Positions 47,904 to 60,500 of a stretch of 64,000 nucleotides of DNA are shown one piece after another. Both the position numbers and the translations under genes were made by a program. The DNA is from Brachypodius melanocephalos (Eukaryota > Chordata > Aves > Passeriformes > Pycnonotidae), in contig VZSR01001685.1 in assembly GCA_013398615.1 (NCBI GenBank), positions 28,501,937-28,565,936 on the forward strand, given 5' to 3'. The stretch's first letter is position 1; every line of letters starts with the position of its first letter. The notes below the pieces were generated by a model. The model was not told the origin of the DNA, searched no databases, and saw nothing but the letters and a program-made list of their open reading frames with translations.

Positions 47904-48285
47904 CGGGGTGGAGAGGAATCGTCCAAATGCAGTCAGCATTTAGTCACCATTTGTTATATTTATTTAATTTAATTAATATAGGAAAGCGGCAGCGGCCGAG
48001 CTGGTGGTGTTTTGTTGTTTTTTGGGGGTTTTTTTTCCCTCTCTCTGGGTGAAAGAGGAGGAATGGAGCGGGGGGAGGCAGCGCTGAGGGCAGGCGGGCG
48101 GGAGGTGACAGCGTTGGAGAGAGGATGAAGCGGGAAAGGGGCGGCTGGAAGGGGCGGGCGGGAGCCCGGGAAGGCAGATGGTGCTGCAAGCCTCCTTCCC
48201 TGTCTGGAGACACCGGTGTGTGGGGGCTGCAGCTGCGTGGAGGGACCTGGTGTGCGTGGAGAGGCAGACATAGACGCCGGAATGT

Positions 48286-49308
48286 AAAAACAGGGTTTGT
48301 GAGCAAGGCAAGGATACCCAGTGTGGGTTGAAGGGGAGGGATCTAAAGTGTGTCTGGGAAGTACAAAGGCAGCAGGACTAATCTTCATCAATTCCCCCCG
48401 AACTTGGAGGAGGGCCATGACCCCTCAGGGGCCGGCTGAGCACAGCCGGTGTGGCCTCAGGGACAGACCTGTGCCTCCAGCTCACACCATTCCTCTCATC
48501 CCGTGCACTGCCTTCTGGTAATCCTGCCCACAGCCAGGGCAAGGAAGCAGAGCGGTGGAGAGGCTCATCATCGTCACTGCTGCAGGGTTGCAGGAGTGGG
48601 ATGTCCTCTGCTGATGCACCCGCAATTTGCTATTCCTCTGCTGTCAACAAATAACAGCGAGAAACCATCAAGCTCTTGCACTGCTCGTCTGTGTAAAAGA
48701 TGGCAATTTGCCACTGACAGAGGTTAATCCTCCAGCTCCAATGGCAGAAGGCCGTGTTGTGGAGTTACAGCATTCATCAAGCCTGCTAATGATCTTGTGG
48801 TGACATACATGAATTCAGATGACAAGTGTCTTGTCTTTGCTTTAAATATGACCTGAAAGATTATTCTGCAGGACTTGTTCTTACTTTATCCTCCTCCTGC
48901 ATATATTCAGCATGTTGCAGGCATCAGTGGTGGGTTGTGTGTTGTTTTCCACACAGTGCCTCTGTTCCTCAGTGCTTGGGGTGGATGATGCTCTGGGGAT
49001 GCATTGTAGCTGGGCACTGAAGAGGGGTATTATCTGGTGTCTCCTGTACCTGTTTTGCAAAAACTGAACCATGTACAGTAAGTGATGAGAAGGAAGTGTG
49101 ATGGAGATGGGATAGTCTCAGGAGCAAGATAGTTAAATGCCATTTAGTAGAACTGGAATCTCTTTTAGCCTGCATGACAGAGCTGCTTACACAACTTTGG
49201 GCAGCATCTTAAACTCCGGCTTGCTGGCCACTGCAGGTGCATGGCCCATTCTCAGATATCCAACCTGCACTGTCACAGCTACAGCTGAGATCACCAGACT
49301 TCTGGTCC
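48286..49308. other. Non-coding sequence downstream of the CpG island
   Basis: Moderately GC-rich near the island and declining with distance. Short frames only. It would be the body of any plus-strand transcript from the island that ended at the AATAAA at 49310. Confidence 0.5.
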
Positions 49309-49309
49309 C

Positions 49310-49401
49310 AATAAAGTGAGAAAAAAAACCCAAAAAAACCAAAAAAACCAAAAAACAACAACAACAACAACAAAAAACTTTGAAAAAGTAAGCAAAAAAA
49401 A
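49310..49401 (+). repeat. AATAAA followed by an A-rich (AAAAAACC)n/(CAA)n tract
   Basis: GTCCCAATAAAGTGAG leads directly into an A-rich tract with regular CC and CAA interruptions. A polyadenylation hexamer placed just before an A tract is what a retroposed mRNA end looks like. It is also compatible with a chance signal beside a low-complexity repeat. Confidence 0.6.
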
Positions 49402-49479
49402 AAAGTTGGAGGTATCTTAGACTGAAAATCCAAAGTACCATGTGTCTTGTTCATGTTCTTTGTCAACCATAAGGTTTAG

Positions 49480-49950
49480 TTGGAAGGATGTTGAGATGCT
49501 TGAGCATGTCCAGAGGATGGTCAACGAGGCTGGTGAGGGTCTTGGAACACAAACCCTGTGAGGAATGACTGAGGGAGCTGGGGTTGTTTAGCCTGGAGAA
49601 AAGGAGACTCAGAGGTGACCTTATCACTCTCTATGACCTCCTGAAAGATGGTCGTAGCCATGTGGGGGTTGGTCTCCTTCTCCAGGCAGCATCCGACAGA
49701 ATGAGAGGACACAGCCTCAGGCTGCACGAAGGGAAATATAGGCTGGATATCAGGATAAAGTTTTTTACTGAAAGAGTGATAAAGTACTGGAATGGCCTGC
49801 CTGGGGAGGTGGTGGAGTCACCATCCCTGGATGTCTTAAAAAAAGACTGGATGTGGCACTTGGTGCCAGGGTTTAGTTGAGGTATTAGGGAATGGGTTGG
49901 ACTCGATGATCTTGAAGGTCTCTTCCAAACTAGAAATTCCGTGATTCTGT
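49480..49950 (+). mobile_element. CR1 LINE 3' end, about 470 bp, sense
   Basis: Diagnostic CR1 blocks appear in order: 'catgtccagaggatggtcaa', 'ggggttgtttagcctggag', 'aatggcctgcctggggaggt', 'actcgatgatcttgaaggtc' and a terminal 'ccgtgattctgt'. A 98-codon frame across it is a CR1 artefact. It is 5'-truncated and inactive. Confidence 0.93.
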
Positions 49951-51683
49951 AAATGAAGATTTTTCTGTAGTATCAAGACTAGATTCTGTTTCTTCATGTC
50001 ACATCTGCCCTTATGCTGTTCCCTGCTCTGTGTGGCAGCTACTAACTCCAAAAATGCACTAGTGAAACTGTCTGTGGGCTTGCAGTGCAGATGATTTACA
50101 GGCCAGGATTGTAAATGATTGTGTCAGTGCTACTATGGAGGCAGCAAACTGTGCTGCCAGAGTGTGAGTGGGAAGCTGGAGACAGGAACCAGAGAGGGAA
50201 TGTCTTCATCTGCTTTTGCCATGGGAAGAAATTTTCCTGTAACAACACTGTGAATCCATCATCACTCGAGTGGTAACACTGGTGTGAAGACTTGCACCTC
50301 TCCTCCTGAAGATGTCTAGCAACAGCTACATTAGTGTAGGCAGGAGACTGTGCCCTCTGAGCCCCCGAGGAACACCAATGAATAATCCTCAGTGCAGAAC
50401 ACATTTGGGGCAACATTTGGCTTATGAAGAGGCACAAACATAGGCAGAACAGAAGAGAAACCAAATTACTGAGCAGGCACTAACCAAGTGGTCACTGGCT
50501 GTTCTGCTCACCAATGATGCTAGAATCCCACAGGAAAAAAAACACCTTAGAACATCACACGTAATTACAGACTGCATCCTCACATAGTTGTGCAAGAGGC
50601 ACAGTCCTAAACCAGCATTTGACTAGAATAGTAATATCCTTTGAGATATCCAAAAATACCTCTCTTCCCATTTAGACCTGGTCAGGGTGGCTGTTTTTCT
50701 GTTTCAACATGCCTGACTGAGACACCTGGGAGGGTGCTGCAGACCGTGAGAAGCATCCTGGAGCCCGAGGAATGACAGTGAGCTGATTTGGCATTCCGAG
50801 TCCTGCCTGCTGCTGGGGCAACCCAGCCCAGCCCATCACTTCAGACCCTCCTGCTGCCTTCATTTCTTTCCCCTGAGCTGCACGGGTGGAGAGAGGCACG
50901 CTGCATTCCCTAGGAAAAGGCAGGCTCTGGGATATGTTATTGATTTGCTGGGGAAGACTCTTGCTGGAGGACAGTGAGAGAACAGGGCAGATGGGCCTCA
51001 TGAGAGGATGGCTTGCCCAGCCAGAGATCAATATGCTTCAGCAAACCAGGGAGCAGGCGCTGGCAAAGCCAGAAGTTTCCTTTGTTCTGTTTTTCTTGTG
51101 GAAAAAATAGACAAGCAAATAGGCTTAAGGATTCTGGATATAGAGAAGGGAATAACCTCTTTATTTACAGAGTAGCACAACCCATCCAGCAGTGACAGTT
51201 TTAAACCAGACTGTTTTGTGTATAGTTGAGGAAATGGTGACTAGTAGGGGTGGGGAATCTAGGGAGTTTAGTGCATGTCTGTTGGGTTCCTTTTGGTTTG
51301 AAATAAGGGCAGCTTCAGGGACAAGTGACCAAGTTCCCAAGTCAGTATTTTGTGGTTTTACAATCACACTTTCAAAAATGTTTTCTCGTTCCTGTTGCTG
51401 TGTGGAAGATCCACCAAAATAGCTCTGAAGATTGCCAACACACCAGGCGAAAGAATAAAATACTACTAATAGCATCTGTTTTGAAGTTTGTGTGACATAC
51501 AATCCTAGGAGACAAATATATTTGAAATGCAAGTGTGTTTTCTATTGTTTTTAATTTGACAGTGACTCCTTAAGAACATAACATTGCCTCCAGAGTTTAT
51601 TTTACAGTTCACAATAAATAAGAGTTAGGCTGCCAGGCGTGGTTACTTTGTTTTGGGTTTTTCTTCTTTTTCTCTCTCTCTCT

Positions 51684-51733
<50 letters not shown>

Positions 51734-53573
51734 CAGTTGCTCCTAAAATCATGGTCTAAAAACTCCTAAAATGCAGATTGAATTGCTGCATGGTTTTGGA
51801 TGGACTGGGTCCTTGTGTCCCCACAGCACCCCATAGTCTGCTTCACTGTTGCACAGTTGCCTGTAAGTCTGTTTGGAAGTCAAATTAATTGTTTTCATAA
51901 CTACTTTGTTCTTTTCTGAAGAGCGTTTCCCTTTTTTATTTTAATAACTACAATACAAAAATAATGAGCCAAACAGGGCACAAGCAGTGACTGATGAGTT
52001 CATGCTGACAGCATGCTTCTTGGGATGGCTTTGGTCCATGCAGCCCATACTTCTCAGTCAGTGCCCAGACACAAGCCAGAAACTGTTCCCAGGAGACATC
52101 ATGGAGACTTGTTTTAGGAGACAAGGAAAATGCTGCCACATGGACACAAGTTGAGCAGTGCCACTGGCCTTTAGAGTCAGAGGACGGGCACTAAACCTAT
52201 TCAGTCTAATACAGATGTAACTGTGATCGGGTAACTAGTAGGAAAAGCTACCACAAATTTCAGCTTCATTAATTGCTTAGCTGTCCTGTGTAATGATCCT
52301 GGTCCTCTGCAGAATCTGCTAGGAGGGTCTAAAGCTGGTGGAACAGCACGGAGTTGCTTGCTTGGACTCTTTGTAGAGTATATGGTGGTTTAAGTTAAAA
52401 ATGCAGATTTCAGCAGCACCGTATCTGAGTAGTATCAGATATATCTGAGTAGTCTTCTTTTTATCAAAAATGTGTTTCTTCTAGGGTGTGAAATATGAAC
52501 TACAAGGTAAATGGAGAAAGGAGATGGATATAAATTTGTGTTTTCTTCTCCTACTACAACTCTGTAACCTCTGGCAGTGAGTATCATGTCAGCTGGGCAC
52601 TTTCATGCCTCAGATGTTACTGCTAAGCCTTCCAGCATTTCTCTGTGAGAGACCAATTGGAAGGAGAAAGGAGATGTCAGGAATGTCACTTCAGCATGTC
52701 ACTTCAGCTATTCAGCCACTAAACTTAGGGATTTAGCTGTAAAACTGCAAAATAAATTCCAGCTTCCCTTCCTCTCCCTCCCCAAGCCCCCTGGGTTCTC
52801 GCTAAATAATGTCTGTGGTCACCCATTTAGGTTACTTTCAAAATTTCCATTTACCACAGTAATTTTGTAGGAATGACTGTGTTCCTTCAGTGTTTTGTGA
52901 TAATAAGAACAGAAATAGGGAATGAAAAAAAAGACCAGAGGAGAGTAGAAGCCTCACCTAGAACTGCCCTTTTACTAAGTAGCCTGAGCAGAGTGTCAGG
53001 GAAAAGCCAGGCAGTACTTCATCCGGAGCTATCCCATCACTTAAGACTGAAAGCAATTACTACCATTTTTTGCAGGGCTGAGACCACATTTAGGGTTGAA
53101 TATGTTTGTTCAGGCAAGAAGTCTGCCTATGCAGTTAACTTCAGGACATTTAGTTAGTCTGATTCATGGATTATCACATCTGAAAACAGTAAAGTCCAGT
53201 TGAATTTGGAAGCAGAACATGAGGACCCATGTGTACCTTAAAAACAAGACAGTGAATGCAAGCTCTCACTTGTAAAATAGTCATGCCATAAAATCCCTGA
53301 GGCTTTGCTCCTCACTTCTCCTGTTAGGCTGTATGAATACCTGGGGACTTAAAATCGCAGAGTTTCCCTGAATAAGTGTCTTGATGACCTGAAGTTTCAT
53401 CAGAGCAGTATCCTTAAATCCTGCAGCAGCTGGTCTTCTGTAGAAGACCAGCTGGGTCATGCAGTTGACGAGCCTTTAAAATCCAGTAACAAGCTCACCT
53501 GCTACATACTTAAGATAGGTCTTTTTTAAGGCAGGGAAAATACAAACGTTAAGGAAAAGGTAATATGGATGAA
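49951..53573. other. Intergenic, no gene recognised
   Basis: About 3.6 kb with short frames only (up to 123 codons, minus, at 51161-51532). It includes a CT/T tract at 51671-51733 and small local duplications at about 52415-52455 (ATCTGAGTAGT) and 52682-52706 (ATGTCACTTCAGC). Confidence 0.6.
51671..51733. repeat. (CT)n followed by poly-T, 47 T
   Basis: A CT dinucleotide run (51671-51686) continues into an uninterrupted T-run (51687-51733). Assembly length here is likely to be unreliable. Confidence 0.9.
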
Positions 53574-54085
53574 GTATTGTGTGCAATTTGGGGCACCACA
53601 ATATAAAGAAGATATAAAGCTATTCCAGAGCATCCAGAGGAGAGCTATCATGCTGGTGAAGGGCCTTGAGGGGTAGCCATGAGTGGCTGAGGACACTTGG
53701 TCTGTTCAGCCTGGAGAAGAGCAGACTGAGGGGAGACCTCATTTCAGTATAGAGCTTCATTGTAAGGCGAAGAGGAGGGATGGGCACTGACCTGTTCTCT
53801 GTGGTGATCAGTGACAGGACCTGAGGGAATGGTCTGAAAATGTGTTTAGGAGGTTTAGGTTGGATATTAGAAAAAGATTCTTCACCCAGGGGGTGGTTGG
53901 GTACTAGAACAGACTCCTCAGGGAAGTGGTCACAGCACCAAGCTTGACAGAATTTAAGAAGTGTTTGGACATGCTCTCAGGCAACACGGTGTGACTTTTG
54001 GGGATGGTTCTGTGCAGGGCCAGGAATTAGACTTGATGGTCCCTGTGAGTCCCTTCCAACTCAGGATACTCTACGACTCTATGCA
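53574..54085 (+). mobile_element. CR1 LINE 3' end, about 510 bp, sense
   Basis: It begins in the ORF2 end ('gtattgtgtgcaatttgggg', 'gagcatccagaggagagct') and continues through 'ctgttcagcctggagaag' and 'gacttgatggtccctgtgag'. It ends with 'ctacgactctatg', the CR1 3' octamer region. It is diverged, with many small changes, and 5'-truncated. Confidence 0.92.
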
Positions 54086-54426
54086 TACAATAGTGAAGGG
54101 GAGCTATTTCCAGCACAAAGTTGGATGTGTGTGGAATCAGGATGTAGTAGTCCAGATTTGCACAGATAACGTGCTGAATTCACATACACCTTTTTCTTGG
54201 GAGTTTCAAATGGCCAGAGATGCCTCTTGGGTTTAGGTATTCAATTTGCAGTGGTGCCAGGGTGCTTAAAAGCAGTAATTAGAAGTACAGATTTACTGTT
54301 AAGGCACAAAGAGAAGAGCTAAGAGACTCTGAGTAATAATTCTATGACTCAAAGCAATGCCAGTGTGTGCTCCCAGCTCCTGTAGCTGTGCACCATTTCA
54401 GCAAGAATGGTGTAGTGCTACATCCT
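54086..54426. other. Spacer between two CR1 fragments
   Basis: About 340 bp of unremarkable sequence separating two same-strand CR1 3' ends. Nothing recognised. Confidence 0.5.
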
Positions 54427-54563
54427 TGGGAGTGTTCAAGGCCAGTTTGGATGGGGTGTTGAGCAACCTGGTCTAGTGGAAGGTGTCTCTGCACAGCAGG
54501 GGGGTGGGAATTAAAGAGACCTCTTTAAGGTCCCTTCCAACCCAAATCATTCTATGATTCTTG
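54427..54563 (+). mobile_element. CR1 LINE 3'-terminal fragment
   Basis: A short CR1 end: 'gtgttcaaggccagtttgga', 'gagcaacctggtctagtgga', 'aaggtcccttccaaccc' and the tail 'attctatgattcttg'. It is the best-preserved CR1 terminus in the window and is in sense orientation. Confidence 0.93.
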
Positions 54564-57500
54564 AACAACTCCAACCACTGTGCATTTGTAAATTGGATTC
54601 AGAAGTACTAGGCTTTACTTATCAGCACAGAATAGGAAAAGCACCCTGAAATATTTCTTGATACTACTCTTTATCTTACAAGGAGGACCATTCTTGGCTT
54701 GACTCAAAGAAACTTTCAGTGCTTCAGAAGTGAGTTGTCACTGCTTTTGTATTGCTCTTCAGTGGAATGTTTTCCGTGCCTGGCCTTTAAGTGTGAAAAG
54801 CCTCCAGCCTAAAGTCTACAGCCACATAAATCTCTGTTCCCCTTTTTATTTCAGTCTTTTCTCAGAACCTCAGAGTACAGAAATATGGTTAAATTTCCCC
54901 AAGCAGTTCTAGTAATCAAATATGAAAACAGTAGAAAAATCTGTCTATGAAATCAAAGAATATCTTACAGAAAATTTGAGTGGGTTTTTGAATAACGTAG
55001 TTTTAAAACTAATCAGTAGGTAGAAATGCACTTCATCTGTAACTTCACATGAAAACCACTTCTAAAAGAAAACACCCCTGTTTCTCCTTTTTCTTAGTTT
55101 CTGGGGTGCTTGCAACATCTTGTATTTTGTGTGGTGAAATTAGTGTATTAGGCACTGAATTTAAAGAAATGAAACAATGCTTGTGCTTTGTTTGTCTTGT
55201 TTATTTGCAGACTTCTTGCCTTTCAGACCTGGGTCAATTCCTACTGTCCTTTGGAGAAATAACACTGCTTTACATTGTGGGGCCAAGCCATCAGCCCCTT
55301 GGAGCATTTTAGACAGTAGCAACCTCTCACATCCCTCTTTTAAAACGCCAGTGGACTGAACTTTAGTTAAACTCCTTTTGTGGACTCTCATGACATGTGA
55401 AAGGGAGTGGCAAGGACAGAAAACCTGAACATGGTAAAGGGATAAACTACAGTGCACAGTGGTGTAGCCAACATATACAGAAGATGGCTAAGGATGGTAG
55501 AGAATTGCTGAAGAAAGAAAAAAACCAAACCAAACAGAAAACTATTTTAAGACCCTTTCAGGAAAGCACTTGTGTGCCTATTTTATGGTGCTGGGTTTTG
55601 GGGCAGTGCTTTACTGAGTTTGTCAGCCAGACCCTTAAAAAATCTTGGCTTCCACCCTACTCTCTGACATTGCCATCTAAGTCAAAGATTTCACTGTCTT
55701 TCCCTCCTTCACCTGAACCCCCTTGGAAAGCTCCTCCTCTCTCTCCCCTTTACTGCACACAAGGTGTTTGTGTGTGCACTGTCCACTACCTTTTAGCCCT
55801 TTACCCTTTGGGGTCTGATCATAGTTCTCAGATAATTTTAAGGTATTTTAGAAATTACTACATCAGAATGCCTCCAGTTTTGAAGCCTCTCTTCTTACAT
55901 TTCCCTCAACTGTACATTGGCAGATCAAAGAAGCAGAAAATGTTGCCAGCTTAAAACATCTCCACTGCATCTAAGTGCAGCTCTTGATGAGCACAGACTG
56001 TCCTATCATTTGTTCCTTCCCTGTGGCTGCTGTCACTACAAGCCCATTTTTCAATTTTCTACCTCATCTTGTGCCAAAAGCAGGATCTAGCTATAAAGGT
56101 ATAATGAAGTGCATTAGAAGGACTCAGAAGTTTACCTTTATAGGTGGCCAAAAAGCACCAGCCTTTCGAAAAGCAGGGCCAACAAAAGGGTGCCTCCTTC
56201 TCCTCCTAAGCAAACAGACAATTGTAAATTGTACTAAGATGTGAATTACATTTTTATGAACGGCACAAGCAATGAAGAGAAGTGTTCTCAGATTAATAAT
56301 TGGGATTACTTGAACAAACCAGATAGGCACCTTGGACATCTAACTCTAGTCCTCTTTATCTGCACCATCACTTTCTCCCTAACACCATACATCATCTCCC
56401 ATCTAGACTTAATTCAACACTTTGAATTGTGTTTGATCAGAGACAGATCAAAGAAGTTGCCACCAGACATCTTTGACAGATTTTAAAAAGACCTAGTTTT
56501 TGATTTAAAAACAGAAACTTAAACTGTCTGGTGGCCTGTCCTCGGAGATAGTGATTTGCTCAGTTTAAAACACAAAATTCTCTGCTTGCTATAATCTGTT
56601 GGGTTAGGATTCTGATATCCTCAGAAATGGTTTCTATGCATATTGGCCTTCACTGTGCTGAACAAGTAACTAGAATACTTTCAGTTCAATACAATGTTTT
56701 TGTCTCATTTTCAGGATGAAAACTGAAAAAAATGCTGCCACTTCCCAGTGAAATACATAGACATGTTCTCATGTGGAAAGTTTCATTTTTAAATCTTCCA
56801 ATTCAAACTAGTTCATTTTGGCTTTGTTTCACATGGAGATATATACTCACAGGTGATTTTACTGCTTTTCAGTCCTTGGGATCTATATGCACTCAACATT
56901 GTCACAGTTCTCCTCGTGCTCCATTCCAGCCAAAGAATGGAATGCAGTGAGGGGGAAAAAACCCACCTTGATAAGAACCACCACCCCAAACTTTTTCTTG
57001 TATGTTCCAACAAGACATGTTTGAATTAAGATGATAGAGTCATTGATCAAATAGTTTATTCTCCTAGGAAAATGCAACTCACCATTTTTCTATGAATTTT
57101 TTTTTGGTGCAAGTTTTAAAGAAGCTATAAAATGTGACATATTTTACAATTATCCTCTTATTTATGGACCTTAATGTAGACTAAAGACACCCAGATTCAA
57201 CTCTTCGAAGTTTCAGTTAGGAAAGAATGTATTCAAGTGTTCACTGAAAAGTACTACTCTAAACTGAATTAATCTCTACCATAATCTTCCTAGATGGAAA
57301 TGTCACTTCCAGCTTGATTCTCCCCCAGTGTTGATAATCCCCTCCAGTCACTGAGTACTGTCTGCAGTGAAAGAAAAAGAGCTCTGTTGTGAAAGAACAA
57401 AATCAGCTCGGCCACAAATTGTCAGCTCAGAGTAAAAATAAAGTCTCATAAGAAAGGCTGAGGTTGAAGGACACCATTCAGAAGTTGCAAGGAGTCAAAT

Positions 57501-60500
57501 TAGTCAAAAATAGACCAAATGGCAGGGAAATGTTGGGTGAAATTGAAGAAGTGCCCAATACTGTGGCTTTCACCATATAAAACCTGTATTTTCATTTTCT
57601 GTCACAAGTCATTAGAAATGTCAGTTCCTGTTCAGAGAACCTCACTGCTGACTGTACCTCAGTTGGAGGTTTTACTTTTCTAGTTTGATTTGTCTTTGCC
57701 TGTGCCTTAAGACAGCTGCACTGAATTTCCCAGTGACACCTGCAGTTAAGATCCCTACAATGAGAATTCAGTAATTCTTCCCATCTGTCTGTCTGAAGAG
57801 CTGTGATAGCCAAGTGTTTCCTCTGAAATCCAGGTGCATCCTTCTCCCCCATAGCCTTTGTACCTGAGCTCTGACACAGAAGCTCTGACTTGTTTGAAGT
57901 CAGCAAGTGAACAGTACACACTGCAGAGCCTCCTTTCTGGACTGCGGGATTGCTGTTGCCTGCACACTCTCTCCTTCCCCCTGATGAAACCTGGAGTAAG
58001 AAGGAGGAATTGTGGACTTGAGCTTTGTCCAGCTTCCACTTTGGATAATTACACTGGATTTGTCTGTATCCTCTCTGTGGATTTAACTAGACACTGTGCA
58101 CAATTCACTTCCCACTAGAGCTTGCCATGTAGTTTGTTGGGTGATTAAGAAGCAAGAAGATAGTGGATCTGATGAAACATAAACAGCATCTGAACAGGCT
58201 GAGCACAGCCTTGAGTCTTCAGTCTATGAAAAAAGAAAAGCCCTTACATCTGCTTCTGAAACCTGATTCCTGATGAAACAAGCACCACACACTCTGGATC
58301 ATACCTCGAGATCAGAAGAGAAAAACATCAAAACCTGAGTCAGACCTCTGCAGCTAATGGTTCTCAACTTGGGGCTCCTGGTGGCAGGAGGCTACCCAGG
58401 AAGTTCTGACATCCCAGGAAATGCAAGCTGCCAGAGAGGCTGAAGAGAGCCCTTCTGGTTTGTACTGGCACCACAGTGCAGGCTAAGCAGAGAACCCCAG
58501 AGCCCACATTTTATGGGAGAAACAGCAGAAAGTACCCCCTACCTATCTGCCTCTCCTCAGTGGGTGTCGAGCACATCACCACATCAGACAGAATACATTT
58601 GTGCACATATTTCATCAGTGCTCTGCAAATTTTGGCTCCAGCCCCACCATCTGTCCACATCTTCTTGTTCATGGGAACTAACAGACCGACCACTCATCGT
58701 ATGTCTCACCAGCCTACTGAGATAACTTGTTACCACTGTTATTTCAGTAGCCATGCACATAAAACACTAGTTCTGTCTTAAAGCCTGGGAAATCAAAACA
58801 CCACTACCCAGCAAAAAGAAACCAACCAAAACAGAGTCAGTCAGGCTTTCTTTCTCTTCCTCTCTGATCAGTCATAAGAAACTTGAACCACCACAAACAA
58901 TGTATTCCTCTCCTAAACTAGAAGCTTTTGAAGTCTTTGAGGCTGGGACATGCAGCCCTGTGAGTCAATTCATGTCAGCTGTGCCCATCCACACTCCCCA
59001 GGAGGGCAGCTGCCCTTCGGAGGTCTTAAAGAGGCTGCCCAGTCTGTGATATATCCCCAACACATAACGCTTTCCAACACTTGGTAGCCATTTGTTGGCT
59101 TGCTGATGCTAATGCTCTGTGAACTCTTATCAGATGTATTTATTACCACAGTTGTTAATGTTTTGGGAAGGCACAAGCTGGCTTGAGTTCAAAGGAGAAC
59201 CACAAGAACAGAAAATAAGCCCTGAAGGCACTTATTTCAGGAGTCTGACTAATGCACCTTACTAAAGAGAAAGTTGAAAATGCACCGTGGTGAGTGGGTG
59301 TTGATACTCACAGCTGCAAAAGGTGTTTTAGTGTAGGGCTTTTCAGTTCTGCAGAGTAAGATCCACTTTCTTGCTCTCAGTGTTACAATCTTCAACAATA
59401 TATGAAGTATGTACATGAGAGGGAAATATAATTAATCACTGGGGCTGGAGGTTGGGGCTTGTGTGACTAATTGTAATTGATCACCAGGGAACACAGGGTG
59501 CATCAATTAACTCACTGATGTTAAAGATTTTAAAAGAGAAAGAGAAGGCTGAGCTTTGTCACCTGAGATGTGATGGTATGTTGAGGAGAGTAGTGCAGGT
59601 GAAGGATGTGAGGTAGCAACATCCTGAGGTCTCTTTTCTAATGCAATAACATGCAAATCATTTGTGTGTTTGCAGCATAGCCTATGAGGGTGGCAGTGGA
59701 AAGATATTCAAGGTCGTGTTGTGATCCAAGAATACAAAAGAATGAGGTGCAGCATCTAGCTACTAATGGGTTTATTTGAATAGAGCAGTATAAGAAACAA
59801 CCACAGTCCCATTTAATTCCAGAGAGACAGTGCTGCATGTGCAAGAGCTTAAAGCTAAAAAACTTAAATGCACTTTGTCATTCTCATCTCTGCAGATGCT
59901 TTGTTCAGTGCTTATTAGCACAAAACTCACATGAAGGAAAACAAAATGAAATCACTTGTTGCTCTTCTAGAATCTCAAATAACTCTCTTCTTTACAAGGA
60001 AGGGGAGAGTGAGGACAACATGGGGCTGGTACTCTGGAGGACATGAAGAGCAGATGCTCTTTAAAATCATGGAGAATACAAGCTTGATTTTTCTAGATGT
60101 GTTGCTTCATAGAAGATTAATGTAGGCCAGGATGAAAATTACTATTTAAGTGCTCTCCTAGTTCTTTTCTGTGGCTCTTTTCAGTGGCTCTTTCTTTCCC
60201 TGAGCTCTTGGGGTGCTTACTTGTAGGTGCTTGTCAGGAATTCAGTGAACAAGGGAAAGAAGAATTTTCCCATTATATTCTATGTTTCTTTTAAAATCGA
60301 GAGGTTTAATTAACAATATTCCTGCTAAAAGCTTCTTAAATATTTTGTGGAGTTTGGTATTTTTTGACACTCCTTATCATATTCATAAGTGTAGAATAAA
60401 AACATGCAGTTGACTACTTCAGACTATCCAGGCCATTCCTCTAGTGTTTTCTTTAGAGAAGAAAAATCAAGACAAAATTTTCTTGCCATCCAGAGCCAGT

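Larger units (their letters stand above)
47566..48285. promoter_or_regulatory. Isolated CpG island, promoter-like
   Basis: Two GC-rich, CpG-dense blocks (about 47566-47818 and 47985-48285) stand out sharply from AT-rich surroundings. They are separated by a T-rich (GTTTTT)n insert. They contain Sp1-type boxes (GGGGCGGC and GGGGCGGGCGGG at about 48137-48161), an E2F-like GCGGGAAA (48130-48137) and a YY1-like CCATGGCGGC on the minus strand (47678-47687). This is the usual composition of a vertebrate housekeeping-type promoter. No known coding gene starts here on either strand, so it may drive a non-coding RNA, be an orphan island, or be a distant alternative first exon. TSS direction cannot be determined. 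Confidence 0.7.

Noticed and set aside
48125..48331. Arg/Gly-rich 68-codon frame in the CpG island
   Set aside because: The composition follows directly from GC-rich DNA. It lacks a good initiation context and no homology is recognised.
47969..48418. 149-codon minus-strand Pro/Ser-rich frame overlapping the CpG island
   Set aside because: Other overlapping frames (47944-48306 and 47973-48311) are equally open, which is typical of stop-poor GC-rich sequence. There is no domain evidence.
55397..55954. 185-codon plus-strand open frame, the longest outside ZBTB10
   Set aside because: No domain, signal or compositional bias is visible, there is no CpG island or promoter nearby, and the residue pattern looks like translated non-coding DNA. 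Chance is the simplest explanation.
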